From Cryptomeria japonica (lineage: Eukaryota > Streptophyta > Pinopsida > Cupressales > Cupressaceae): DNA of 64,000 nt. Positions 47,257 to 58,497 of the stretch are shown here, in pieces. Positions within the stretch are counted from its first letter, which is position 1. Each line of letters starts with the position of its first letter. The notes under the pieces were generated by a model that worked only from the letters and a program-made list of their open reading frames with translations, had not been told where the DNA came from and searched no databases. The translations under genes and the position numbers were made by a program. The DNA lies in the NCBI RefSeq assembly GCF_030272615.1, contig NC_081413.1, positions 604,934,709 through 604,998,708 on the forward strand, written 5' to 3'.

Positions 47257-47632
47257 CATTTGTGGTTTCAATCTGTGCAAATAGAATAAAAAGAAGAAAA
47301 TTTTGCGTTAGATCTCTTAAATAGAAATTTGGGTTGGACTGTATTTGTGTATACAGCTCTACCCTTGATTTTTCAATATAATCTACATTTGTGGTTTCAA
47401 TCTGTGCAAATAGAATAAAAAGAAGAAAATTTTGCGTTAGATCTCTTAAATAGAAATTTGGGTTGGACCGTATTTGTGTATACAGCTGTACCCTTGATTT
47501 TTCAATATAATCTACATTTGTGGTTTCAATCTGTGCAAATAGAATAAAAAGAAGAAAATTTTGCGTTAGATCTCTTAAATAGAAATTTGTGTTGGACCGT
47601 ATTTGTGTTTACAGCTCTACCCTTGATTAATC
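47257..47632 (-). repeat. 129-bp tandem repeat over the laccase exon 2 acceptor
   Basis: Three head-to-tail copies start (plus strand) at 47257, 47386 and 47515; the third is about 118 bp. Each begins CATTTGTGGTTTCAATCTGT. On the minus strand each unit holds the polypyrimidine tract, the acceptor TTTGCACAG and the first 16 bases of exon 2. Copies differ at only a few positions, so the triplication is fairly recent. Confidence 0.95.
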
Positions 47633-48012
47633 AACGAATGAAAAATTGTTGATCTCTATGATCTCTGTCATACTATTGTATTAATTGTCAATTCTATTAA
47701 ATAACGTTAAAACGCACAATGAAGATCAGATGAAACATCAACTAGAAATTCAATAACAGCAATAAATCTGTCACCTGAGCTTGCCTTTCTCATTCTGCTA
47801 ATTTAATGGAAGATCCAATTGAGCAGGTATAACAAGATTCATCAAGCCCCTCGATAGATTATAAAACATCTTAGTTTATGAAAGACACAGATATATAGAA
47901 ATCTACTTACAACGAATGTGTAGTTGTGCAAGTCTGCCCATGCTAGAGAATCAAATAAGACAATGAATGTAAACAGCACTAACATAAAACTTGCCGAGTA
48001 ACGTTTTGACAT

Positions 48013-49089
48013 GATTAATGTATTAATAACAGCTAAAGTGCTGCTGATCTGAATCTGCAAATGAAGCTGAAACTCTCTCAATATTGAAAGCTCAAACTAA
48101 ATTTTAGCGTGTCAAGACTGCTTGCTTAGGTGCTGACGAGTAGACAACACTAAAAAAATGTCAGAGCTGACGAGTAGACAACAGAATTACAGATCATTTG
48201 ATAGAAACATAATTTTCAATAATTTTAACTATTATTTGATATGGCAAGTACAGTAAAACGAGATTCCCAATGTTGAAGGCTCGAGAAAACACATGGTGGC
48301 ATTATTTGTTCTTTTCAAGTATAATGTTTTATCAGAATTCAAGTATATTTACTCTAAGATAAATTTAGAGTCATGCTATGATAAGCTTTGACGTAGAAAT
48401 TACTGAGTCTATTCCTTCATTTTATTAACAAAAAGGTACTTCAATTTTTGAGAGGGTTTTTTTGTTGGTAACCATTACCCGTTGACATTCAACGACAAAT
48501 ATGAGTTCAATTTAAAACATGTTGGAATTGAAAACTTGTTCGAATTGAAACTTAGAGTCATGTTATAATAAGTTTGAGTTTATTGCTTAATTTAAAACAT
48601 GTTATAGTGCAAATTGAGATCCACCAATAGCAAATGGTTACTTATAGTTGAGAGTCTGTTTTTGTTGATGTTTGCATTAAACATTGGCATCTTCTGAGTT
48701 GTACATAGCCTTCATATTGTAAACGTCAAAGGCTAAGCCAGATCGGCTGATTCTCGGCCAAACCAGATGTTGTTCTGCCACATTTTATTTAACCCTCATT
48801 ATGTTTGACACGCAGATACTCTATTCTAACTTTTTCCTTCAATGAACTCGGACATCTTTAAGTGAATAATGAGTTTGAGAATCAGGTTAATAGTATGTTT
48901 GAATAATTTATGTTTTAAATGAAACCGTGAAATTTTATGAAAATTAATAAGAAACTGAAGTTTTTAGCAATTTGCTTTTTAAATAATAATTTCTTAAAAT
49001 AAATTATAAATCGAAAGTTAAATTATTATTTGTGTTGTCTTGAATTTTGTTTTATTATTATTCTGGTCTGAATTCTAGTTGGTTGGGTT
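48013..49089. other. laccase pseudogene upstream region and spacer
   Basis: Former promoter side of the laccase pseudogene. It holds a small direct repeat GCTGACGAGTAGACAACA at 48132-48149 and 48166-48183. The stretch 48470-48620 contains repeats of AATTTAAAACATGTT and TTGAAA phrases. No confident TATA box and no gene. Confidence 0.5.
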
Positions 49090-49494
49090 TGTTGGAGTGT
49101 GAAGTCCAAATTGGGCTCTTAGCTTTAAGTGGTTGAGTCATCATGGGCTTACCTAGCAGTAGTTGCGATAAATAGAAAGTTTTGTTAGGAAACTTTCTAT
49201 AAATAGTAATTTTGATATGTGTTTTACATGTAGTTGTGCAAGTCATACTTTATTTAGTAAGTTGTCTTCAAGTAGGACTGTGCAACTTAGTCATTTTAGG
49301 CTACTCAAAGTCATGTTTTGAAGAATAGTTTTTTAATATTATTGTAACTTTGTAATTCCTGAGAATCAATACGAAAGATAATTTTCTCGTGGTTTTTTAG
49401 TGGCATATTTTTACTAGGTTTTTCCACGTAAATTTGTGTGTTATGTGTTATTGTTCTTCTTTTCGAATTTTCTGCACTTGTTATTTTTTTCACA
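49090..49494 (+). repeat. 5' LTR of copia C
   Basis: Starts TGTTGGAGTG, ends TTTTTTTCACA. 405 bp, about 58 bp shorter than the 3' LTR because it has fewer copies of an internal motif. Confidence 0.85.
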
Positions 49495-49551
49495 ATTGGT
49501 ATCAGAGCATAGGTTAATGGTGTAGAAATATTTTGTTTTCAGAAGTGAGCA

Positions 49552-52500
49552 ATGGCTAGAAATAGTGTTGTTACCAGATTTGAGGTGCATAAGTTCGATG
49601 GTTCGAATGTTGCACTATGGAAGGTTAAGATTCAAGCTTTGCTAGTGAAGTATGGATGTGTCAGATCTCTTAAAGGAGTTGCATCAAAACCTACAAATAT
49701 GAGCACGTCAGATTGGAATACCATGGATAGCATGGCTAGAGAAACAATCCACTCATCTCTAGCAGATTCAATTATGTTCAATCTTACAGAAGAAAAATCT
49801 TCTCATGACCTATGGAATAAGCTTGCAAAGCTATATGAGACAAAGTCTTTGGTAAACAAAATTCTGCTACGAAGGCAGTTATATAATTTGAGAATGTGTG
49901 ACAATTCATCTGGCATAGATCATCTCAACAATTTCAACACATTGACAAGGAAGTTGGCTTCAGTGGGTGTGAAAATTGATGAAAAAGATAAGGTAGAAAT
50001 ATTACTTTTCTCCTTGCTAGATAGTTGGGATCAGTTGGTTATGGCTCTCAGTAATTATACATGAAGTAGGAAGCTAGTCATTGAAGATGTGGTGGCTACT
50101 TTAATCTCTGAAGCTTCAAGGCTGAAGAAATCTCAAGGATCTTCTTCGAATGAAGCTTGCATTGTAAGAGGCAGAACTTAGGAAAGAGAAAATACTGATT
50201 GTGGGAAAACTAGGTCAAAATCCAAGGGGCAAAAAAGGGTGAAATGCTAGAATTGTAGCAAGAATGGATATGTCAAGAAGGATTGCAGGCTACCAAAAGC
50301 AACCAAATAGAATCCTAGTGCACCTGCATCTAATGCTAACGCTCCAAAAGTTCAAGCACCATTGGAAGATGGAGAAGTATTAACTGCTAATATGAGAAGC
50401 TCTTTACTTCATGTTTGGATTCCTGATTCCGGTGCTTCCTTTCATATGACACCACACAGAAACTGGTTTTCTAGCTATGGGTCTTCTGTTGGTGGTATGG
50501 TTTACATGGGAAATTACAATCCATGTGAGGCTATTGATAAAGGAGAGGTAAGAATCAAGATGTTTGACTGAGTAATTAGAAATATTCGGCATGTTAAGCA
50601 TTTACCTGGTTTAAAGAAAAAATTACTTTCACTTAGAGTGTTTGATGAACAAGGTTATTGATTCAGCTGTGAAAATAGTTGTCTCAAGGTAACAAAGGGA
50701 GTTTTGGTTGTACTAAAAGGAGAGAAAGTTAGAAATCTCTATAGGTTGGTTGGACAAACTAACGTTGGAGAGACTATTGTGGTATCTAATGCAGAGATTG
50801 TCTCATATAAACCTAGCATCAGAGGCTAGACCATATGAGTGAACGAAGTCTCAAGGTACTGCTAGATATAAATCTTCTCCCAAGTGCAAAATCTAAAGAT
50901 TTAAGTTTTTGTGAATTTTTTTTGTTTGGAAAACATAGTAGACTGAGTTTTTCTAGAAGTACTACCAGAAGCAAAGATGTATTAGATTTAAGTCATTCAG
51001 ATACTTGGGAAGCTCTAGTAACACCTATCAGAGGTTCATCATATTTTGTTTCACTTGTAGATGATTATTCCTGTAAGATGTGGATTTACCTTCTCAAGAA
51101 GACATCTAAAGTATTTTCTTATTTTAATAGGTTTAGGGCTCTGGTAGGGAATCAGAAAAGTAAGATAATAAAATATCTTAGAAATGATAACAAAGGTGTG
51201 TTTTGTTCAGTAAAATTTAACCAATTTTGTAGTGAGCACAAAACTGCAAGATAGATGATGTTTTCTATGACATGACAACAAAATGGTGTTGTTGAACACA
51301 TAAATCATACAATAAGAATACTACCAGTTTAGAGCAGAAATTTTGGGGTGAGGCTATAAATACGACTTGATTCCTGATCAATAGATTTCCCACTAGTTCT
51401 CTTGATTATAGAATTCCAAAGTAAATATAAAAAGGTAAACTAACTGATTACTCATTCCTCCATATTTTTTGTTGTAATTATTATGTACTTATTCATAAAG
51501 AGAAAAAAAATAAGTTGGACAGGAAGTCCATAAAAGTGGAACATATTGTATTTTTGTTGTCTATGTAGAAGGTACAAATTGGAATAGATTGTGGGATAGT
51601 GTTGCCCACAAGATTATTGCTTCTGATAAAGATAAACAAGTTTTACAAGGACAACCAAGGCCAACAACCAACCAGACCGAAAAACTAAGCAAAACAGGGG
51701 ACAAACCCCACACAAAACAACAACAAAAAACAAACAAACAAAACGATGAATAAAAAAATAGGACCACACACTTAGCTAAGAGAGTGCCCACAAGATTATT
51801 GTTCGTTGAGATGTTTATTTTAATAAAAAATCAATGCAGAAAGGTGAATAACAACAAGCTATGGAAGTTAATACAGTAGAGGTGGAAAAATGTGATGATC
51901 ATCTAGATGTGCTTGATAAAAAATCAGATGATCAACAAGAAGAACTCTAACCAGTTGAGCCACATGATGAATCATTAACTATTTTAAGAAGGTAAACTAG
52001 AGTAATCAAACCACCTATAAGGTATTCTCTTGTAATTTTTCTTATGCATTACTTACTGATGTTGGTGAACCTAATTCATATCAGGAGGCTTATGAAGCTG
52101 AATGTGCAAGCAAATGGAGAGTTGCTATGGAAGAGGAGATGGAAGCTCTATATAAGAACAAGACATGGGAGCTTGTGCCATTGCCTAAGGGGAGAAAATC
52201 TATTGGGAACAAGTGGTTCTTCAATTTGAAGAGGGATTTAAATGATAATTTAGAGAGATATAAAGCTTGGTTGGTGGCGAAGCAATATGCACAAAAATTG
52301 GTTATTGATTTTGATAAAAAAAATTCACCTTTTGTATGGTTGAGTATAGTTAGAGTTGTTTTCCCTCTTGTTGCTAGTCTTGAGTTGGAGTTAGAATAGT
52401 TAAATGTGAAAACAACCTTCTTGCATGGTGATCTCTCTGAGGAGATTTATATGCAATAGCTAGAATGTTTTGAGGAAAGAGGAAAAGAGAATCTTGTTTG

Positions 52501-52980
52501 TAGCTAAAAAAATCATTCTATGGTTTGAAATAGGCGCCACGGTCTTGGTATAAGTAGTTTGATTCTTTCAAGTTGATTTTGGGTTTTATTAGATATGAGG
52601 TTGATCATTGTGCCTATGTTTAAAGGTATGATGATGGGAGTTTTATTATTATACTACTGTATGTTGATGATATGTTGGTAGCAGGTCCCAACATGTATAA
52701 AATCATCCATTTGAAAAATCATCTTGCTAGGGAGTTTGAGATGAAGGACTTAGGCAATGAAATCAAATTCTTGAAATGAGGATACAGAGACATAAATAAC
52801 AATAAATTATGGTTGTCATAGAAATATTATGTGGAGAAGGTTCTACAGTGCTTCAATATGAAGAATGCACAAGTTAGTACTACATTTCTAGTTCATATTA
52901 ATATTGATATTGTTCTGGAGAAAGTTCTGCAGTGATTCAACATACCTTTCTAGAACAAAGCATATTGATATTGCTCTTGA
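49552..52980 (+). pseudogene. copia C gag-pol polyprotein, decayed
   Basis: Starts MARNSVVTRF at 49552. Gag (UBN2-like) is open to TGA at about 50062. The zinc knuckle near 50245-50290 has a stop in its first loop. Protease DSGASFHMT is near 50425. Integrase covers about 50985-51300 with SHSDTWE and VDDYS; the third acidic motif is weakened (LRNDNKGVF) and TPQQNG-type text is damaged. RT starts near 52080 (ACASKWR-type text then KNKTWELVPLPKG) and has YVDDML at 52660-52677. Several stops are TAG where family members have CAG, for example in the KQAPRSWY block near 52530. Only the end of RNase H (RTKHIDI) remains near 52957. Confidence 0.88.
51620..51784 (-). mobile_element. 165-bp retroposon-like insert with 17-bp target duplication
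   Basis: The 17-mer TGCCCACAAGATTATTG occurs at 51603-51619 and 51785-51801, flanking 165 bp of A-rich sequence (T-rich on the minus strand). Without the insert and one copy, the reading frame gives VAHKIIVR-DVYFN, the conserved linker between integrase and RT in Tnt1-like elements. Long exact target duplications are the mark of non-LTR (LINE or SINE) retroposition; the insert would be a 5'-truncated LINE tail or a SINE, most likely in minus orientation. No internal pol III box was identified with confidence. Confidence 0.75.
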
Positions 52981-53302
52981 ATAGTGTGTTGAGTTTTGTT
53001 GTAAGTGTAAATCACTTTGATTATCACAATGCAGTACCATGTTATCCTGCTTCACTTACAATTCACCCAAAAGTCTATGAAGCCAAATTGCCTCCTTTCT
53101 AGCCTATGTTGTTGTTATCCTGGAAGATTCATACTAATGTAAACCCTAGAAATATTATGATGAAACCTATTACTAGAGATAATTTCATTTTGTTCAAACT
53201 TCTCTTGGTCTACAAATTATGTGATGATAAGCAACATTGGCAGTAATGGTCTTTCAGTAGAGGAATTATTCAGAGTTTGAAATTTGACTTCAAGTGGGAG
53301 AA

Positions 53303-53765
53303 TATTGGAAAGTGAACTCCAAATTGGGCTCTTAGCTTATTGTGGCTGAGTCATCTTAGATACCTATCTAGTAGTGGTTGAGTCATAATGGCCTTCTTAG
53401 CTAGCAGTGGTTGCGTCATCATGGATTGACCACTATAAATAGAAAGTCTTGTTGAGAAATTTTTTATAAATAGTAATTTCAACATGTGCTTTACATGTAG
53501 TTGATTGAGTCATACTTACTATATTCAATAAGTTGTCTTCAAGTAGGACTCGACAACTCAGTCTTTTTAGGCTAATCGAAGTCATTTTTTGAAGTATGAT
53601 TTTTGAATATTTTTGTAACTCTGTAATTCCTGAGAATCAATATGAAAGATAATTTGCCCACTTGGTTTTTTGCTAGTATATTTTTACCATATTTTTCCAC
53701 GTAAACTTGTGTTATGTGCCATTGTTCTTCTTTGTAGATTTTCTGCACTTGTTATTTTTCTCATA
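53303..53765 (+). repeat. 3' LTR of copia C, expanded
   Basis: Matches the 5' LTR, but its TG start has become TA and near 53340-53420 it has extra tandem copies of a GTGGTTGAGTCATCATGG-like motif, adding about 58 bp. Confidence 0.85.
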
Positions 53766-55090
53766 TGGTTTACTCGACGGCTAGCTTGCTTGAGCCCATT
53801 TAGTTATCAATCAAGGTATTCTCGTCTCATCTCACCCCCTCCATACCCCAATACTAAGAAAAAAAGGGAAGCCTGAGGCAAGGTATGGTTGGTCATTGGG
53901 CTAGGTGGCTAGGTTATCTCATGATATATAAACAAAAAAAAAAGAATCCATAAAATTTTTCTTTGAAAATATTTCATGAGGTAAGCTTTATGATCCTTCT
54001 ATGAATATAATTTTATCCATACTTGAGTTTGTTAATGCATGTAAGTGACTAATGTATTGAAATTTGATAGCATACTTTTAGAGGATAGAATATGGGAACA
54101 AAAATTGGGTACTAAATGGAATTTGTCTTGATGCAATTTAAAATAGTTTTTTTGTTCCATTTGTCAAGACTAATAATGTAGAGGGCATCCTTAAACATGA
54201 GTTGTGAATTTTTTTTCATCTTTTCTCAATATTCAACATTGGATATGTGACTCCTCTATTTCAAATGAAAGGATGATTTGGATGCATCTTTGGCTTGAGT
54301 TTCTAAGGTTGCCTTTTTTTTCCACTATTATTATCACTTCACATGGTAATGTCATGATAAATCATATTTTGCTCACCTAAACAAGCATGTTTAACAAATT
54401 AAAATCATATATAATATTATTTACTAATCTAAAATTTAATCTATAATGATTCAAATTTATATCAACCCCACAATATATGGATATAGTTGGTTGAGGAGAC
54501 TTAGACTGCAATAATTCTAAGTGGAGAATATGTGCTACAATTCACCCAATTTCTATAATATTTTTATGATATACAAGGACCACATATTGGATAAGACAAA
54601 GTGAATTACATCACATCTGGAGAAATCATAGAAGATTGCTAGTTTGAGGTCACAGTTTCATGAGGAAATGGAAATTTCAGAAGTAAAATATTGTTTGCAG
54701 TCACCAATTTATGTTATTGGCTGCTAAAGGACAAGTGAAGTCTATTAAGTAGTGCAAGGACTAAAGCCATACTGTCACTACCAAGGATCATAACAAAAAA
54801 GTTGCATCTTTTATAGGTTTTAATAAGAGAGCTAAGTGATGAAAGAAATGGTTGTAAGGGTTGAAGTCATTATAAGGAGATTAGCTATTACTTTGATTGT
54901 GAATGAAATTATTGAGGAAAGCCACTTCTCCAAACAAAAATTGGAATTCAAGATTTAAAGATATTTATTTCAAAGCAGTTAAGAGAATATACCTAAGACT
55001 CACTATCCATGTAAATTGGAACTTGTAAGCTAGAAAAATATACCAAGAATAAGTTTGAAGATATTGGAGGAGAGAGAAGTAAGTTCAAGT
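53766..55090. other. AT-rich spacer before copia D
   Basis: No gene recognised. This may include the unrecognised 5' LTR and leader of copia D, but no primer binding site was found. Confidence 0.4.
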
Positions 55091-55094
55091 GACC

Positions 55095-57855
55095 AAAATG
55101 TTGGGTATGATGTTGAGTATCAATTATTTGCAGCACCAAATCCTATTTTTAACGATTAAGAAATATAACAATTGGGTTATAAAGATGAAAAATTTATTTT
55201 GATCTTAAAATTAATTAATGATAGTAGAAAAAGGATTTAGTGAACTATATGATGAGACAACATTGAATAGAAATAAAAAAAATAAACTCAAGAAGAATTG
55301 GAAAAGGATGGAAGGGTTTTGCAACTTATTCAACTAGGTATGGATGATTTAATTTTCGAGAGATAAAAAAATGCAACTACAATCAAGAAAAGAATGGGAG
55401 ATATTAGAAACTGCATATGAGGAAACAGCTAAAGAAAAAGTAGTCAAATTACAAGCACTTAGAGGTGACTTTGAAAATTTTCAAATTAAATATTCAAATC
55501 TAATAGGTGAATTGTCAGTTCAATTCATGAAATTTGTTAATCAAATTAAAATAAATTGTGATGAATTAAAAGATCAAATTGTTGTATAAAAGATCCGTAG
55601 AAGTTTTCCAAACAAGTTTGATACTATTGTGGATTCCATTGAAGAAACTAAAGATCTATCAAAATTGTCTATATATAAATTGTTTGAATATTTGTTATCT
55701 CATGGATACAGGTTGAATAGAAATAACAACATTTCATTGGAGGATGCATTGTAATCACATATCATACTTGGTAGAGGCAGAGAAAAAGGAAACTCAAGAT
55801 TCAAAGGAAGAGGAAGAAACAATTTTTGAAGAGAAAGGAGAAGAAGTACTAAGCTAAGAGAAAGAAGTCAAAGTTTCAATTCTATAGGACACAATAATAA
55901 TCACTCAACACAAAGATATAACAAGTGTAATACTCAATGTTACTATTACAATAAGTATGGTCACTTTGCAAAATAATGTCGAAAGAGACAAGTAGATGTA
56001 GAAAAATGAAATGGAAACTTTTCTAAAAAGTTGTTCAATGACATTGTTTGTTACATGTCATACGCTCAAGAAAGTTCTAGTAGCTTTTAGTTTCTACTTA
56101 GTGGTTGTAGAAATCAAATGATAAGATATAGAGACTTATTTTAAATCTTGGATACATAGGTCAAATTAGAAGTAAAATTGGGCAATGATAACATAATAGA
56201 AGGCATTGGTAAAGGTGCAATAAATGTGGTAACAAATCTTGGTAAGAGGACCATTCCAGATATTAGTTTTGTACTTGGCTTGAAGTACAATCTCATAAGT
56301 GTGGTTTAGCTTATACAAAAAGGTTATAGAGTCATTTTTTAGAATAATTTATGCACCATACTTGATGTATATCTTAGTAACATCATAATTACAAAAATCA
56401 CAATGGCTAATAATAGGATGTTTCCACTTCAAATGAAGAGTGAAAAGGTAGAAAAATTTGAAGCATATTTCAAAGAAACATGTGTACATCTAATTGGTAT
56501 GGCACTTAAGGTATAGCCATATTCACTTCAAAGGATTGTATTTGCTACATAAAAAATAAAATGGCAAAAGAATTACCCCAAATTGAAGAGCCATTGAATT
56601 CATGTGAAAGTTTCATTTTGACTAAACAACATAGAGAAATTTTTCCTAAATGAATGTCATGTAGAGCATTTGGACCTTTAGAAATTGTTCACATAGTTTT
56701 ATGTTGTCCAAAAACCCATTGTTAGGTGGAGCATTTATTTTCTAACATTCCTTGATGACTTAGTAAGAAGAAATGGATTAATTTCCTTAAATATAAGTCC
56801 ATAGCATTTGAAAAGTTCAAATAATTCAAAGCATTGCTTGAAAAAAAATAGTGGCTTATCCATCATGGTATTGAGATTTGATAGAGAATGTGAATAGAAA
56901 TCAAATGAGTTCTTGGATTATTGTAAGAACCATGGAATAAAGAAACAATTTACTACAAGTTGTGCACCTCAAAATAAAAACATTATAGAAAGGAAGAACA
57001 GGAAAATAATGGATATGACAAGAAGCATAATGAAAGTAAATAATTTACCTAATGAATATTGGGCTTAATTAGTAGGTTCGCTAGTTTGCATCTTGAATAG
57101 GTGTCCATCAAAGAGTGTAAAAGACAAGATTCCACAATAAGCATGAAGTGGCAAGTATCATAGTGTATCTAATTTTAGAATATTTCGTTGTATTGAATTT
57201 GAATATGTGCCAAAAGACAGAAGAAGCAAGTTGGATAGTAGAGGAGAGAAAGGAATATTTATTGTTTATTGTGAATATTCCAAAGCTTATAACTTTTTTA
57301 ATGTCATCACCAAAAAAGTAATTATTAGAAGAGATGTTTTATTCAAAGAATAAGAAAATTATGATGGAAGCATAGACAATTTTTTTTTACTTGCAACAAC
57401 AATATCTCACAATGAAGAAGAAGAAAAAGATCAAGGAAATCAAGGAGATTAATCAAGTATGTAAGAGGGTACTTCAGAAACAAGTCCACAATGATACAAT
57501 TCATAAAGGGATCTTGAACAAGGATAATCAAAAGTAAGTAATGATTCTAATCCTAAACTTACATCATTGAGATGAAGAATTAGAAGTAAGAAAAATAGAA
57601 GTTCACAATAAATTTATAATTTGGGAGATGAAATAGATGTGCAATCAAACTTTTCCTTTTCTACTCATGATCCTACATAGTTTAAGGCTGCAATTAAAAA
57701 ACATTGGGTTAATATAGTGAATTAAGAAATTAAATTTATTGAAAAGAATGGTATGTGGGATTTAGAAGATTTTCCTAAGGGAAAATAGTGCATACATGTG
57801 AAATAGGTTTACAAGACTAAATTTAATACAAATAGAGATGTTGAAAAGTATATGG
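55095..57855 (+). pseudogene. copia D gag-pol relic, cut by copia E
   Basis: Protein-like text in copia order with many stops: gag start YNNWVIKMKNLF near 55160, a gag core open at 55371-55589, RG-rich tail near 55775, knuckle remnant QCYYYNKYGHFAK near 55940 (second cysteine lost), integrase with RFDRECE near 56880 and KNHGIKKQFTT near 56930, then the start of RT (NGMWDLEDFPKG, KTKFN) until 57855. There the LTR of element E begins in the RT (just after VEKY). RT continuation, RNase H and the 3' LTR are not seen in the window. No intact product. Confidence 0.8.
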
Positions 57856-58497
57856 TGTTAGTGTAGGTTTTTTACTTTCCTTATGTTTGGGGGTATTTAA
57901 TTTAACTACAAATTTTATTTAAGCTTGCTTAGGTTATTACAATTGGTTAATATGAGGATACATGGCAAAATACATGAAGTACATGTCTCAATCTCACCCA
58001 CAAATTGGTAGTTGAGTTACACACTCTCTTTTGTCTTTCTATGAAACCTCTCAAGACCTTTATTTTGTCATTTCCTAGGTGGGTTATGCGGTAGTTGGGT
58101 TTCTCACCATCTTTTAGCTTTATATGCCAACTTTCATAAATCCTTTCCTATCTTAATGTAAGGACCTTATGCCACATATTTTGGCATTTTATCAAGTAGG
58201 TAAAGCTTCCAAATTTTCATTGGGAATAGTAGTTAATGAATCCCTTACTGTATCCCTTGGATGGTATCATTTTTCTATATAATCAACACTCTAATCTCAC
58301 CTTCACTAGTTCAATGATATCTTAGTGAAAGTATTGCGAGTCTTCTCAAAATTATCTTTGTCTCTATTTTTTATCTCATTTTAGATTTAACCTAATACAT
58401 CTATTTTGATCTTTGATCATCTATTGGTTGGAGTTTCATGTGATCTACAATAAACATCAAATCTTGGACCAGTTCTCATTTCTCACAAAATCTAACA
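57856..58497 (+). repeat. LTR of copia E, inserted in copia D
   Basis: 642 bp starting TGTTAG and ending CTAACA, a perfect 6-bp terminal inverted repeat. It is followed at once by TGGTGTCAAAG, which resembles a copia primer binding site (TGGTATCAGAG) with two changes. It begins in the middle of copia D's RT. No second LTR was found in the window, so no target duplication can be tested. Confidence 0.7.

Larger units (their letters stand above)
40457..48012 (-). pseudogene. laccase pseudogene, exons 1-5, split by copia A2
   Basis: Exons on the minus strand: 1 at 47911-48012 (MSKRYS, hydrophobic signal peptide, 34 codons), 2 at 47121-47272, 3 at 46994-47047 plus 42289-42484 (cut by copia A2), 4 at 41482-41610, 5 at 40457-41364. 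Splice borders are GT-AG and phases agree, with HWHGV split by intron 2 and [10 protein letters not shown] intact. Damage: TGA and TAA stops in exon 2; a 4.5 kb insertion in exon 3; in exon 5, at least three indels, including one that removes HG from the HPMHIHG copper motif. Exon 6 is not found below 40457. The start at 48012 is chosen over an in-frame ATG at 48081 because the signal peptide begins there. Closest relative in the window is 798-2315. Not functional. Confidence 0.93.
49090..53765 (+). mobile_element. Tnt1-like copia element C, degenerate
   Basis: LTRs at 49090-49494 and 53303-53765, primer binding site TGGTATCAGAGC at 49498-49509, and purine tract AAGTGGGAGAATA just before the 3' LTR, the form typical of Tnt1-like elements. 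Flanks GGGTT (49085-49089) and TGGTT (53766-53770) match at four of five bases. Domain order is gag, protease, integrase, RT; RNase H is almost completely lost. A 165-bp foreign insert lies at 51620-51784. Confidence 0.9.

Noticed and set aside
47842-48081. ATG at 48081 as start of the laccase pseudogene
   Set aside because: It would put about 23 polar residues before the hydrophobic signal peptide; the ATG at 48012 gives a standard laccase N-terminus.
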